A stretch of 46,987 nucleotides of DNA from positions 1 to 46,987 of the forward strand of contig DATEDP010000059.1 in assembly GCA_035281585.1 (NCBI GenBank), written 5' to 3'. The notes beneath the pieces are model-generated. The model was given only the letters and a program-made list of their open reading frames with translations, was not told the DNA's origin and did no database searches. This DNA comes from a bacterium (GTDB lineage Bacteria > UBA10199 > DSSB01). The translations under genes and the position numbers were made by a program. Within the stretch, counting starts at the first letter, position 1. Each line of letters begins with the position of its first letter. Below, piece after piece: positions 37,510 through 46,424 of this stretch.

Positions 37510-38361
37510 TTAAGAATCCAAATAACGGTGGGTGAATTTGCGGAAGAGCGGCATGCTGGGCTCTTTGGGCTTGTGGCCGTCGCGGATCTTCAGCTTCCGA
37601 AAGATGTAGTACATCCGATAAACCGCGGTGAGCAAAGTCATGGAGCCGATCACGGCCAAGGCCGCGATGGTGAGATATTCGACCGGCTCGGCGGCCTGGG
37701 GATTCACGATCTGGCGAAACGGCGGGCTGAAGATGGAGCCGACGCCCAGATAGACGATCCGTTCCGGCCGCTGCATGATGCCGCCCTTGCAATCCACGCC
37801 CTCGCTGTCCCCGCGGGCTTTGGTGTAGCTGACCATGAGCGAGCCGACCAAAGCCGCCAGCACCAGGAAGAGAACCCAGGAATCGCGGTAATAATAAGCC
37901 AAGCCGAGGAAAACCACCGCCTCGCCAAAGCGGTCCATCACCGCGTCGTAGAAAGCGCCGGCGGTGCTGGTCTTGCCGGTGCGGCGGGCGATCCGGCCGT
38001 CGAACATGTCGAAAGTGCCGCCGATGATCATAAACCAACCGGCGATGCCCATGTGGCCGGTGGCAAAGGCCCAGGCCGAAACCAAGCTCAGCAAAAATCC
38101 GAAAGTGGTGAGCGTGTTGGGGCTGATACCTAGGGCGACGAAGAGCTTCTCGAAGGGCGAAATGAACCAGGCCCAATATTCGCGAAGAAAAGGCCCCACC
38201 ATCTTGGAAGTGTGGCGACCGACTAGATCGGGATCGCCCGGCTTCTTCTTGTAAAAGAAGAGCGCGAAGATGACCACCGTCAACAGCATCAGGACGTTGA
38301 TCGCCACCAGGGGGATCAGCGAATTCCATTTAGGATCGATGCCGAAAAACGTCGGGTTCAT
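37510..38361 (-). CDS. CDP-alcohol phosphatidyltransferase
   Basis: This inner-membrane enzyme transfers a phosphatidyl group from a CDP-lipid to an alcohol. The family motif D-x2-D-G-x2-A-R-x8-G-x3-D-x3-D is complete at residues 118-143 (D118, D121, G122, A125, R126, G135, D139, D143). Six or so membrane helices surround it. An extra N-terminal helix and a linker (about 20-75) precede the standard domain. The alcohol (inositol phosphate, glycerol phosphate, serine or other) cannot be read from sequence. It is downstream of the lipid-type radical SAM gene on the same strand, so a shared role in unusual membrane lipids is plausible, although a terminator-like hairpin separates them. Confidence 0.88.
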   Translation of the reverse strand: MNPTFFGIDPKWNSLIPLVAINVLMLLTVVIFALFFYKKKPGDPDLVGRHTSKMVGPFLREYWAWFISPFEKLFVALGISPNTLTTFGFLLSLVSAWAFATGHMGIAGWFMIIGGTFDMFDGRIARRTGKTSTAGAFYDAVMDRFGEAVVFLGLAYYYRDSWVLFLVLAALVGSLMVSYTKARGDSEGVDCKGGIMQRPERIVYLGVGSIFSPPFRQIVNPQAAEPVEYLTIAALAVIGSMTLLTAVYRMYYIFRKLKIRDGHKPKEPSMPLFRKFTHRYLDS

Positions 38362-38452
38362 AAGAAAACCGGGGTAACAAATTCCATCAGGTGCGTCAAT
38401 GCGGCCCGGCCCCCATGGCTTAGCCGCGCCTCACCTACCCGAAATCAGGGAG

Positions 38453-38487
38453 AAAAAGGCCCCTCGCCCATCAACGCGGCGAGGGGC
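38453..38487 (-). terminator. Intrinsic terminator after the radical SAM gene
   Basis: Read on the minus strand, GCCCCTCGCC, a nine-base loop and GGCGAGGGGC form a perfect 10-bp GC-rich stem followed by CTTTTTC. It lies about 20 bases beyond the stop of the gene at 38509-40419. Confidence 0.85.
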
Positions 38488-38508
38488 TTTAGACCTGGAG
38501 GAGAAAAA

Positions 38509-40419
38509 TCAGCGGGCTCCGTCCGTGCCGGTGGCCGGAACTTCGACCTGCTCTTCGGCCAGCTTCTTGGCCTCGGCCTTGCTAACGATGAGCTTGGGAT
38601 CAACCTTCAGGCTATGATCGAAGCTCGGCAGCGGCATGGCCTTGCCGTCGGCGTAAACCTTGTGGCGACCGTGCTGCCGGTACCATTCGCCGACGCTGGC
38701 ATTCTTATACATATTTTCGATGATGTTCCGCCAACCCACGCCGGTGTTGTAGGCGCAGAAGGAAATCTCCCCCTGCTGGGTTCCGTAAGGGATGATGCAC
38801 ATCTCGGTCCGGCGGAAATCGTAGTTGAACAAGTCTTGGAACCACATGCCGGCGACGAAGAGGAAGAGCCATTCGTCCTTCTTCCGCTCGGCGCCGGTGC
38901 CGTAGTCCTTTTCGCTCATTGATCCGCCGCTCTGCTTGTCGAACTTCTCGATGAGCTGCTCGAGGGTGAGGCCCTCGGGAAACTTGCTCGGGTCGATGTT
39001 GCGGAGCAAGGCCATGCCGATTTGGGCCTTGGTCAAGCTGGCGCCGCGGGCGGCATCGGTGATCCGCTCGCAGTCCTTGAGGAACTGCTCCATGTTGAGG
39101 AACTCCGAAACCGGCTTGTAGACCTTGGTCCGCTTGTTGACCATCAAGGCGGTGCCGACGCCGCAGTTGGGATGGCAGCCGCAGCTCATGTTGCCCCAAT
39201 CCTGATCGGCGCCCTTCACCATGTCCGAGAGGTTGGAGAAGATGCTGCCGACCGAAAGCGGAAACCAGTCACGAAGCGGCTCGGTGAGCCCGGTCTGCTT
39301 CTTCACGTCGTGGGCCAGGTGGGCCAGCGTGTAGCGCATCTTGCGGCGATCCTCGTCGCTGATGTCCTCGTCGCGGCCGGTGAAGGAGACCGGTTGGAAG
39401 GCGATGAAGCTGATCTTGTCGCTGTTCTCGATCGCGAACTTGATGATCGGGCCGATCTGGTGGTTGTTGACGGTATTGACGATGGTCACGACCAGGACGA
39501 CGTCGATGCCGGCGCCGTAGAGGTTTTCGATGGCGCGGAGCTTGACGTCGAAGAGGTTGCCGATCTTGCGGTGCTCGTTGTTCTCATTGCCGATGCCGTC
39601 GAACTGGAGATAAGCCAAGCGCATGCCGGCGTCATAAGCCTGGGCGGCGAATTCGGGGTCCTCGGCAAAGCGGATGCCGTTGGTCGCGGCCTGAACGCTG
39701 AAATAACCGACCTTCTTGGCGTACTTGACGGCCTCGATGAAGTGCGGCGACATCGTCGGCTCGCCGCCCGAGAACTGCACCGACATCTGGCGGCGCGGCT
39801 TGATCTTCAGCGAGTTGTCGAGGACTTCCTTCACCTCGTCGAAGCTGAGCTCGTGGACGTAGCCGACTTGGTTGGCGTCCATGAAGCAAGGATCGCACAT
39901 CATGTTGCAGCGGTTGGTCAGGTCGACGGTGAGGACCGAGCCCCGGCCGTACTTGATGGTCGAGGTGCCGTGGTTGCGGACTTCGGTCTTGGGCGACTTG
40001 AAGTCGCGGCCCGGGAAAAGCCGCTCGATGCGCGAGAGAAACTTGGAATCGAGGGCCATCAGGTCCTCGAAATGACCGTGCTTGGGACAATCCTTGATCA
40101 TCCACACCTGGCCGTCGCGCTCGATGATCTGGGCCTTGATCTCGCCGGGGTTGCCGTGGATCAGCTCGGTGTAATCCCGCTCGCCGCGGATGATGGCCTC
40201 GCGGACTTCCTTCACGCAGCCCGGGCACAGCGAATCGGTGGTGCGGGGATAGCCCAGCTTGGGGAACGTCTTTTCGTAGCTCTTGAGCAGCGGCCCCGGA
40301 GCCCACTTCGGTTGGATGGACTTGCCGTCCTTGACTTGCTTGTTGAGGAATTGAAAAACCGGCCAGGCGATCTTGGCGCCCCGGACCAGCGCTTTGCCGA
40401 GAATTTTACTCTGTCCCAT
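38509..40419 (-). CDS. Large radical SAM enzyme resembling tetraether/membrane-spanning lipid synthases
   Basis: The 636-residue protein has an N-terminal Cys region (C65/C68 in LCPGCVKE and C111 in DCPKHG). A radical SAM core follows with the cluster motif CNMMCDPC at 171-178, SGGEP at 217-221 and later core strands to about 345. A C-terminal part carries further cysteines (C413, C415, C419 in CGCHPNCG; C541; C555) that could hold auxiliary clusters. This layout matches the MJ0619/Tes family, whose archaeal members join lipid tails into tetraethers and whose bacterial relatives are linked to membrane-spanning lipids. Substrate here is inference. AAGGAG precedes the ATG. Neighbours are a GbsR-type regulator and a CDP-alcohol phosphatidyltransferase. 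Confidence 0.8.
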   Translation of the reverse strand: MGQSKILGKALVRGAKIAWPVFQFLNKQVKDGKSIQPKWAPGPLLKSYEKTFPKLGYPRTTDSLCPGCVKEVREAIIRGERDYTELIHGNPGEIKAQIIERDGQVWMIKDCPKHGHFEDLMALDSKFLSRIERLFPGRDFKSPKTEVRNHGTSTIKYGRGSVLTVDLTNRCNMMCDPCFMDANQVGYVHELSFDEVKEVLDNSLKIKPRRQMSVQFSGGEPTMSPHFIEAVKYAKKVGYFSVQAATNGIRFAEDPEFAAQAYDAGMRLAYLQFDGIGNENNEHRKIGNLFDVKLRAIENLYGAGIDVVLVVTIVNTVNNHQIGPIIKFAIENSDKISFIAFQPVSFTGRDEDISDEDRRKMRYTLAHLAHDVKKQTGLTEPLRDWFPLSVGSIFSNLSDMVKGADQDWGNMSCGCHPNCGVGTALMVNKRTKVYKPVSEFLNMEQFLKDCERITDAARGASLTKAQIGMALLRNIDPSKFPEGLTLEQLIEKFDKQSGGSMSEKDYGTGAERKKDEWLFLFVAGMWFQDLFNYDFRRTEMCIIPYGTQQGEISFCAYNTGVGWRNIIENMYKNASVGEWYRQHGRHKVYADGKAMPLPSFDHSLKVDPKLIVSKAEAKKLAEEQVEVPATGTDGAR

Positions 40420-40506
40420 ATTTCTCCTTTTTCTCCACCAGGTCCTCGAAAATGAGGGATCGACACGTCAGGATTCTCAAATTTTAAAACATTCTAAATA
40501 CTTGAT

Positions 40507-40538
40507 TTTACAACACTTTTTGCTCGCAAGCTTGTAAA
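40507..40538. promoter_or_regulatory. Inverted repeat in the radical SAM promoter region
   Basis: TTTACAA (40507-40513) and TTGTAAA (40532-40538) are perfect 7-bp inverted arms separated by 18 bases, about 90-120 bases upstream of the radical SAM start. The surrounding 40480-40540 stretch is AT-rich, as expected for a promoter. It is a candidate operator for the adjacent GbsR-type regulator. The rest of the 296-base gap holds no gene that I can see. Confidence 0.35.
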
Positions 40539-40643
40539 TTGATTCACCGCGTCGGTCAAGTCAAAAACCATGGCTCCGGCGAGGGTGGAGGGAAGGAACG
40601 GAAATGATTTGGGAAAGATTTGAGGTGTACAGAGACTAAATTC

Positions 40644-40719
40644 GTAAGGGCGACCTTTGGGGTCGCCCGGTCTGCCTAAGTGAGTCCATGCCTTGGGCGG
40701 GGGCAAGCCCCGCCCCTAC
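40644..40719. repeat. Palindromic repeat, family C, copy 2
   Basis: Contains GGGCGACC/GGTCGCCC and GGGCGGGGGC/GCCCCGCCC hairpins and ends in CCCCTAC. The TAG stop of the GbsR-type regulator gene is the TAG of this unit. Related to 30101-30176 and 41338-41418. Confidence 0.75.
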
Positions 40720-41288
40720 TCTTCTAATATGACTCGGCGAAGCAGCTCGGTGTTGATGTCCCGGCCCTGATAAAAATCTTCGAAGAGCTGGGAAGCCGCC
40801 GAATAGAACATCTTCAGCAAGTCGAGTTGGTGCAGCATGAAGCGGGCGTCCTCGATCTGGTTGCCCTCTTCCACTTCGTCCAAGGCTTCGCTGAATTGGG
40901 TGTGACAGCGGTTGATGATCCGAATGCTCTCGTCGACGCCTTCGCGCAAGCGATCGAAGAAGCCGCGGAGGAACTTGCGAGGGTAATCGCGGTTGGCTTC
41001 GTAATAGTCGCGCCGGCTCCCCTTCACCCAGATCTTTTTGACCAGCTTGAACTCCTCCAAAAGCCGGATGTTGACACTGACGTTGCCCTTGCTGACCTGG
41101 AGGATCTCGGAAATGTCGTCGAGCGAAAGCGGCTCGCGCGAAAGAAAGAGCAAGGCGTAGATCTGGCCACCGACCTTGTTCACCATGCCCAGCATGTTGG
41201 CCGAGATCTTGCCGGCGCTTTCGATGAAACGGTCGAGGGCCTTTTCCAGAGCCACCGAGTATTTCTTATTGGGGCTTTCCGCTGCCAT
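40716..41288 (-). CDS. GbsR/MarR-type transcriptional regulator
   Basis: A winged helix-turn-helix (about 35-98) contains LSLDDISEILQVSKGNVSVNIRLLE and then KKIWVKGSRRDYYEA. The KGNVSVN recognition region and the VKGxRRDYYEA wing are typical of the GbsR branch, which in Bacillus controls choline and glycine betaine genes and elsewhere controls lipid or membrane functions. The C-terminal 90 residues are helical and probably dimerise. It lies directly upstream of the radical SAM gene on the same strand and may regulate it. The effector is unknown. Confidence 0.85.
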   Translation of the reverse strand: MAAESPNKKYSVALEKALDRFIESAGKISANMLGMVNKVGGQIYALLFLSREPLSLDDISEILQVSKGNVSVNIRLLEEFKLVKKIWVKGSRRDYYEANRDYPRKFLRGFFDRLREGVDESIRIINRCHTQFSEALDEVEEGNQIEDARFMLHQLDLLKMFYSAASQLFEDFYQGRDINTELLRRVILEE

Positions 41289-41337
41289 TGAGGGCCCGCA
41301 CTAGCAGAGGCCATCGCGGGGGTCAACCCCCGGGCTG

Positions 41338-41418
41338 GTAGGGGCGGCCCTTGCGGTCGCCCTTGAGCAAGGAGATTGCTGGGGCTGCAGACAGGGCACC
41401 CGCAAGGGGTGCCCCTAC
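41338..41418. repeat. Palindromic repeat, family C, copy 3
   Basis: Starts GTAGGGGC and ends GCCCCTAC, with GGGCACCCGCAAGGGGTGCCC as its right hairpin, nearly the same as in copy 1. It abuts the stop codon of the 1559-residue protein gene and sits between that gene and the regulator gene. Confidence 0.8.
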
Positions 41419-44400
41419 TAATTTTCCTCTTCCGGCGGCACCTCGTTCGGGAACCGCCGGCGTAAATATTCGCGAAATGTCCGCATGCTGTAGGAGTTGG
41501 GCGCGAGGTCGAAGACCCCGTGGTAAGACCGCGATTCGCTCAAGAGAAATTGCCGGCCGACCTCATAGTAGCGGGGAATCTCGGCCGGCCCATTGCCGCC
41601 CATCCCGCCCGGAGCCCAAGGTTGAAGGACCAGCCGGCCGACGCTGGGATCGAAATGGGCGGTGGCGACTTGTCGCGGCGACTGGATTTGACTCAAGAAG
41701 GAGGTGTCGAAGCCGCGAAGCTCCGGGATTTTCATGATGTGGTTGGTGAGCCAGCCGTCGAAGGGAATGACGATCCGTCGGCGCTCATCGGGATTCCTGA
41801 ATCGCATTCCATAGACCGCCATGGTGTAACGATGGTCGCCGGAGGTGTCGGGGCTCTCGATGGTATCCAGGTTGAGACGATTGGCCAGCCGAATCAATTC
41901 CGCGAAATAATGGGTGCCAACTCCGTTGCCCCGCAAATGCGGCGGCAGGGTCAAAGTCGAAAACTCCAGCCGGCGGGTGCCCTGGCGCGGGTCCCGGGAG
42001 AAGCCGATGCCGAAGGTCCCGGTGTCGGGCTCGCCCGGGACCGAGGCCGCCGAGGCGGCGCCGCCCGGCGGAATCAAGTCGCCGTTGAGACTGAGTTTTC
42101 GGTCTAGAAATCTCCAATGCAAGGAGCCGACCCGGTATCCGACCGGGCTCAAGTCCAGCAGCTCCGGCAAACGAGCCGCCGGGAATTCGATGCCGACCAT
42201 CATCCGAACCGCTTCCTGGAACCAAGCCCGGCGCTGCTCGAAGGAAGGATATGGGACTTCGGTGCTTTGGTGGGGCGTGCCTTCTTGGCTCAAGGAGTTC
42301 CAGCCCCAGGCTTCCAGCGACACCGCCCTTCGGCTCCACATTTCCTCCGCCAGGCGGCGATAGCCGCGATCGTCGATGAAACGGGGGGCGACGTTGGCCA
42401 AAAGATCCCAATTGTCCTGATTGAGCCGTTGAATGCGCCGGGCTTCTGCCAGCAGCTGCTGAGTGCGGACGACTCGCCTCTCCAGGTTCTGGGTATTCAA
42501 CAAAGATTGGGGCGAAGCCTCGGCCGCGCTCGCCGCGACCAGCATTTGCTGAAGGCCGTGAATCCGCTGCTCCCAGTAAGCCACCGGATCGGGATAGCGG
42601 AAGCTTCGGGCCAATTCGGAATCGGCCGCGCTCCGATGCTCGGCCAATTCGCGGCGCATCTGAATGAGGCTGGCGTAAGCGCTCCAGGGGCCTTCCGAGC
42701 TTTCCAGGTCGCGAAGCTGGTTCTCGATGAGAGCCTCGGTGGTCGGCAAGGCCCGCGTCACCCGGGCGACCTGGAAGAAAGTCGAATCGAGCGGGTTGAC
42801 CACGTTGTTGCCCTTATCGGGGATCACCAATTGGATCTCGGCCAGGCCCGGATGGGCCTCCAGATAATCCCGGGCCCAGATCTGGATGTTCTCCCGCTTC
42901 ACGCCGGAACGGATATGGGGAATCTGGAGAATCAAGACCAAGCGCTCCTTGCCGTTCCGAATCTTTTGATAGTCGCCGTTGTGCAGAAGCTCGCGTTCGG
43001 CCCGGTCCAGCCAGTGCTCCAGGTGATCGCGCGAGGTCAAGGGCTCACGGATCGAGGAGACGGTGGCGGTCACCACATCTTTCGAGGAGCGCGCCAAAAA
43101 AACCCCTTCGCCGCTGCCGCCGCGGCCGAGCAGCTCGACCTGGTAGCCGTCACCGACCAGCCTTTGGGCGGCGTGGAGGATCGGGGCCGCCAGCTGGGCA
43201 TTGTTGTCGTCGTGACCGCGCTCGAGCTTGAGAAAAACCTCGAAGAAGGGTCCGCGGACATCGCGGTTCTCGGCGTAATAGCGGGCCGTGCTCCGCATCG
43301 CTTCCAGGAATTGGTCGTAAGCCTCTTTGGCGAGCTGATCGCTCAGGGCATCGGCCGAGGGCCGATTCCGGATTTGGAGGCGGTCGCGCATCATGCCGAG
43401 CTGGTAGCTTTGGAAGTAAATCGACAAAACACCGAGCATCCGGTGGTCGCGGCGGCCGACCACCTCGCCGAGAAAATTCGAAATTTCGCGGCGGTCGATC
43501 TCGGAATGGCTGCCTTTGCGGAGGAAATCGATCAAGCCCGAAACCGCGTCGCCCCGCATGTTGAGGATGAGATTGGAGCTGCGTTCGGTTTCGGGCGGCT
43601 CGAACCAGCGCAGCAGGCCGTTGACCGTCTCGACCCCGAGAACTCCGCGGTCGCGGAGCCGCAAGAGCTGGCCGCGAAGCTCGGGCCATTCCGGGGCGGT
43701 CGGTGCCCGGGGCTGGGGCCGATGGTTCACCAAGAGGTTCTGCAGGCGGCGGGCAGTCTCGAAATATCCCGTCACCACGGCCTCGGCATCCTCCACCCTG
43801 CTCTCGAGTGGAATCGTCAACTTCTGGCGGAGGGCCTCGGTGGCAAACCGGTCGCCGACGATCTCGTCATGGGCCAAATCCCATTGAGTCCGGCCCGGGG
43901 CGTCCAGCAAGTTCCAGATTTCCTCGGTGACGTTCAAATACTTCTCGAGCGCCCGCCGGCCCTGGGCCACCATCCGAAGGTCCGGCTCGGCCGCCCAGAC
44001 CCTCAGCATCCGGTGGAGCGAGACCCGATCTTGGCCGCGCAAAAAGAAATCGTCGCGCTCCAAAGCCGCTTCCAGCCGGCGCGAGGCCGCGCCCGACAGG
44101 CCGGCGGCCTCGATCGCCGCGCTCATCTCGGCCGGCGCGATTTCCGGCAAACGTCGCTCGATCGGATTGGAGCGGTAGGCCTTGAAGATTCCCTCGAGGT
44201 CGCTCTTGCCTTGGATGTAGCGCTCCAGCCTTGAGTTGATGTCGAGGAAGCGTTGGATCAGCCGCGGATAATTCTCGGCCGCGAACACCGATTTCGAGCG
44301 CGGACCGTCGCCGAACCCCTTGTCGTCGCCGAGATAGGACTCGGCGTCGTTGAGATAACGCCGGGTTTCGAGGTATTTCAGGTCGACGCTGTCCAACAGG

Positions 44401-46097
44401 CGACGCATGTTGCGCCGTTGCCGCTGGCCGCCGGTGTTGGCCCGCTGCCGGAGCTCGCTCTGCAGGAAACGGAAGCGGTTGTTCCATTCGAACAGAGTGT
44501 CGCTCAAGGTTTCGAAATGCTGCCGGTTGATCGAGTGGAGCAGGACGTCGAGGTTTTTCCAGGAGCCGCCGATCGGCCGGCCTTCACCTGACTTCATGTC
44601 GCTTTGATAGAGGCGGTCATAAATGGACCGGGCCGCCTCCATGTGGCCGAGGAGGAATTGGGACATTTGAAAACGCTCGGCGATCGGCAACTCCCCTTCG
44701 ATCAGGGCGCGGAGGATCGATTTGCAGGTTCCGGCGACATGCCAGGCGGCCGGATCGCCGCTGACCCGCTGGGCCGGATCCCACCTGCCGTCACTGCCCT
44801 CGTTGCTCATCATCAGGATGTTGGCCCGGGCCGGCGGCTCTTCCGGCAGCGGCAGGCGGAGTCCTTCCGGGGTGACCGCGAAAGTCTGCCGGCCGAAGGG
44901 CCCGACTCCTTCGCCCGAAGGCCGGGGGCGACCCAGCATTTCGGTCCGGGCTTCGATCGCCCGAAGCCGGGCGGCATGAGCCGGTCCGAGCACGGTGTTG
45001 GCGATTCGGGCGCCGGCGTTGAAATGGACGAGAGTCAGGAAGGAATCGCTCCAAAGATTGCCGGTGTCGGGCCGCAAGCCCAAGCGGGTTTCGGCATAGT
45101 GGCCGGCGGCGATGCCGCCGAACATCCCGAGCTGATGAAAAGCCTGGCGCGAAAATCGGGTGAAGGCCGGCGCGCCCGCCGCCGACCCGGCCGAGAGGCC
45201 GTGAAAGCGGTCGAAGAGATGGGAGCTGGCGGCGCCGCTCAGCTTGAGGAAGCCGAGGGTCAAGACTTGGGAGGCCAATTCATGGCTCAGGGTTTCGCGG
45301 TCCCAGCGAAGATTTTCCGGATGCAGCGTCGCGGTGACCGCCCGGCCGGTGCCCCAGAAGGCCAGCACTTCGGCCGGAAAGGCGGCGCTCGACGCCAAGA
45401 AACGGGCGCCCAAGCCCCGAGTCCATGCCGAAGCCGGCCGCGCAGCCAAGTTGGCCAAGGCGCCCATGCGGACGGTGCTGAAGGCCAGGCCGGCGACACC
45501 CATGCCGAGGATCATGCTGGGATCGGAAGCCTCGCGGACAAAATGGCCGGCGAAATGTTCGGCCCGGCGACCGAAGCTGCCGCCGCCTTGCAGAACCTCG
45601 GCTTCCTCGCGGGCTCGGGCCCGAAGGCTGGGAGGGATCGCCGCGAAGGCGCCAAGCCCCTCGGCCATCCCTTGGTAAAGTGTCGCCGCCCAGGCCGCGT
45701 TGCGGTTGCGCGCGGCGCTTCCGGTCAAACGAAGCAAGCCGCTGAAAAAAAGCTCGGCATCGCCCTCCTCGCCCAAGGAGATCAGCTCATTCAGCGAAGC
45801 GGCGCCGAGCTGCGATCGAAGATTTTCGCGGTCGGAAACCGGCAGGCCCTCCAGGACCCGACTCAACCTCCATCCGGGATACTGGCGCCGCAGCTCCAGA
45901 AATCGGTCGGCCGCGGCCTGGGCCGGGGGGTGGCCTTGGCTCGCCAAGACCAAAGCTTGGGCCACGGCCGACCGAGCGGCGTCGACCGAAAAACCATTGA
46001 TTTCACTGGATAAACTTGCAGAGCGCGCAAGTAGAGCTTGAGCCTCGCCAAGGCCGATATGGACAGTGGGACGGCCCCCTAAGGCGTTCGTGACCAT
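41418..46097 (-). CDS. Very large protein of unknown function (1559 aa) with GNAT-like C-terminal region
   Basis: No family recognised over most of the length. Residues 1-110 are helical. About 190-370 hold small-residue-rich hydrophobic helices (for example MILGMGVAGLAFSTVR and SHELASQVLTLGFLKLSG) that could insert in or associate with a membrane. About 430-1230 are helical and charged, with many Arg and Glu, like a scaffold or toxin-type repeat region. Near 1375-1400, LPPHLRGNGVGTHYFAEL followed by ANRLNLDTIE has the shape of a GNAT acetyl-CoA loop. No signal peptide is seen. The N-terminal start is uncertain because no strong ribosome site is present. Composition matches the neighbours. 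It could be a secreted or predation-type effector, but that is speculation. Confidence 0.7.
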   Translation of the reverse strand: MVTNALGGRPTVHIGLGEAQALLARSASLSSEINGFSVDAARSAVAQALVLASQGHPPAQAAADRFLELRRQYPGWRLSRVLEGLPVSDRENLRSQLGAASLNELISLGEEGDAELFFSGLLRLTGSAARNRNAAWAATLYQGMAEGLGAFAAIPPSLRARAREEAEVLQGGGSFGRRAEHFAGHFVREASDPSMILGMGVAGLAFSTVRMGALANLAARPASAWTRGLGARFLASSAAFPAEVLAFWGTGRAVTATLHPENLRWDRETLSHELASQVLTLGFLKLSGAASSHLFDRFHGLSAGSAAGAPAFTRFSRQAFHQLGMFGGIAAGHYAETRLGLRPDTGNLWSDSFLTLVHFNAGARIANTVLGPAHAARLRAIEARTEMLGRPRPSGEGVGPFGRQTFAVTPEGLRLPLPEEPPARANILMMSNEGSDGRWDPAQRVSGDPAAWHVAGTCKSILRALIEGELPIAERFQMSQFLLGHMEAARSIYDRLYQSDMKSGEGRPIGGSWKNLDVLLHSINRQHFETLSDTLFEWNNRFRFLQSELRQRANTGGQRQRRNMRRLLDSVDLKYLETRRYLNDAESYLGDDKGFGDGPRSKSVFAAENYPRLIQRFLDINSRLERYIQGKSDLEGIFKAYRSNPIERRLPEIAPAEMSAAIEAAGLSGAASRRLEAALERDDFFLRGQDRVSLHRMLRVWAAEPDLRMVAQGRRALEKYLNVTEEIWNLLDAPGRTQWDLAHDEIVGDRFATEALRQKLTIPLESRVEDAEAVVTGYFETARRLQNLLVNHRPQPRAPTAPEWPELRGQLLRLRDRGVLGVETVNGLLRWFEPPETERSSNLILNMRGDAVSGLIDFLRKGSHSEIDRREISNFLGEVVGRRDHRMLGVLSIYFQSYQLGMMRDRLQIRNRPSADALSDQLAKEAYDQFLEAMRSTARYYAENRDVRGPFFEVFLKLERGHDDNNAQLAAPILHAAQRLVGDGYQVELLGRGGSGEGVFLARSSKDVVTATVSSIREPLTSRDHLEHWLDRAERELLHNGDYQKIRNGKERLVLILQIPHIRSGVKRENIQIWARDYLEAHPGLAEIQLVIPDKGNNVVNPLDSTFFQVARVTRALPTTEALIENQLRDLESSEGPWSAYASLIQMRRELAEHRSAADSELARSFRYPDPVAYWEQRIHGLQQMLVAASAAEASPQSLLNTQNLERRVVRTQQLLAEARRIQRLNQDNWDLLANVAPRFIDDRGYRRLAEEMWSRRAVSLEAWGWNSLSQEGTPHQSTEVPYPSFEQRRAWFQEAVRMMVGIEFPAARLPELLDLSPVGYRVGSLHWRFLDRKLSLNGDLIPPGGAASAASVPGEPDTGTFGIGFSRDPRQGTRRLEFSTLTLPPHLRGNGVGTHYFAELIRLANRLNLDTIESPDTSGDHRYTMAVYGMRFRNPDERRRIVIPFDGWLTNHIMKIPELRGFDTSFLSQIQSPRQVATAHFDPSVGRLVLQPWAPGGMGGNGPAEIPRYYEVGRQFLLSESRSYHGVFDLAPNSYSMRTFREYLRRRFPNEVPPEEEN

Positions 46098-46179
46098 TGC
46101 AGAAACCCGGAATCAAAATTAAGAAATTCGCAGGTTTATCGCTAATGGGGTCGGCGAGTTGCGGGGAAATTCGAGGGAG

Positions 46180-46347
46180 CTACTCCACCATGCGGCGGTA
46201 GATCTGGTCGGCTTTGCCCTCGTCGGTGAGCTTGTCGTTTTTCCGGGCTTCGCTGAAAGAAAGCCAGGTGAGATAGATCACCGAAACCATCATGATGACG
46301 ATCGGAATATTGTCGGGCAGCGAGAGGATGTGAAGGAAATGATCCAT
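46180..46347 (-). CDS. Small single-helix membrane protein (55 aa)
   Basis: The 55 residues begin MDHFLHILSLPDN and contain one membrane helix (about 14-33, IPIVIMMVSVIYLTWLSF). A charged tail, KNDKLTDEGKADQIYRRMVE, follows. GAGG lies four bases before the ATG. The clean topology, the proper ribosome site and the fit between two genes argue that it is real. I do not recognise a named family. Small proteins of this form are sometimes accessory subunits of respiratory complexes, but nothing nearby supports that here. It is upstream of the 1559-residue protein on the same strand and divergent from the MFS gene. Confidence 0.7.
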   Translation of the reverse strand: MDHFLHILSLPDNIPIVIMMVSVIYLTWLSFSEARKNDKLTDEGKADQIYRRMVE

Positions 46348-46424
46348 GAGGCCTCATACCTGCTGGCTCGATCCGCGTCAAGAATCCCTTGAGATTGCTG
46401 GGCTTCCATGCGAATTCGATCCCA

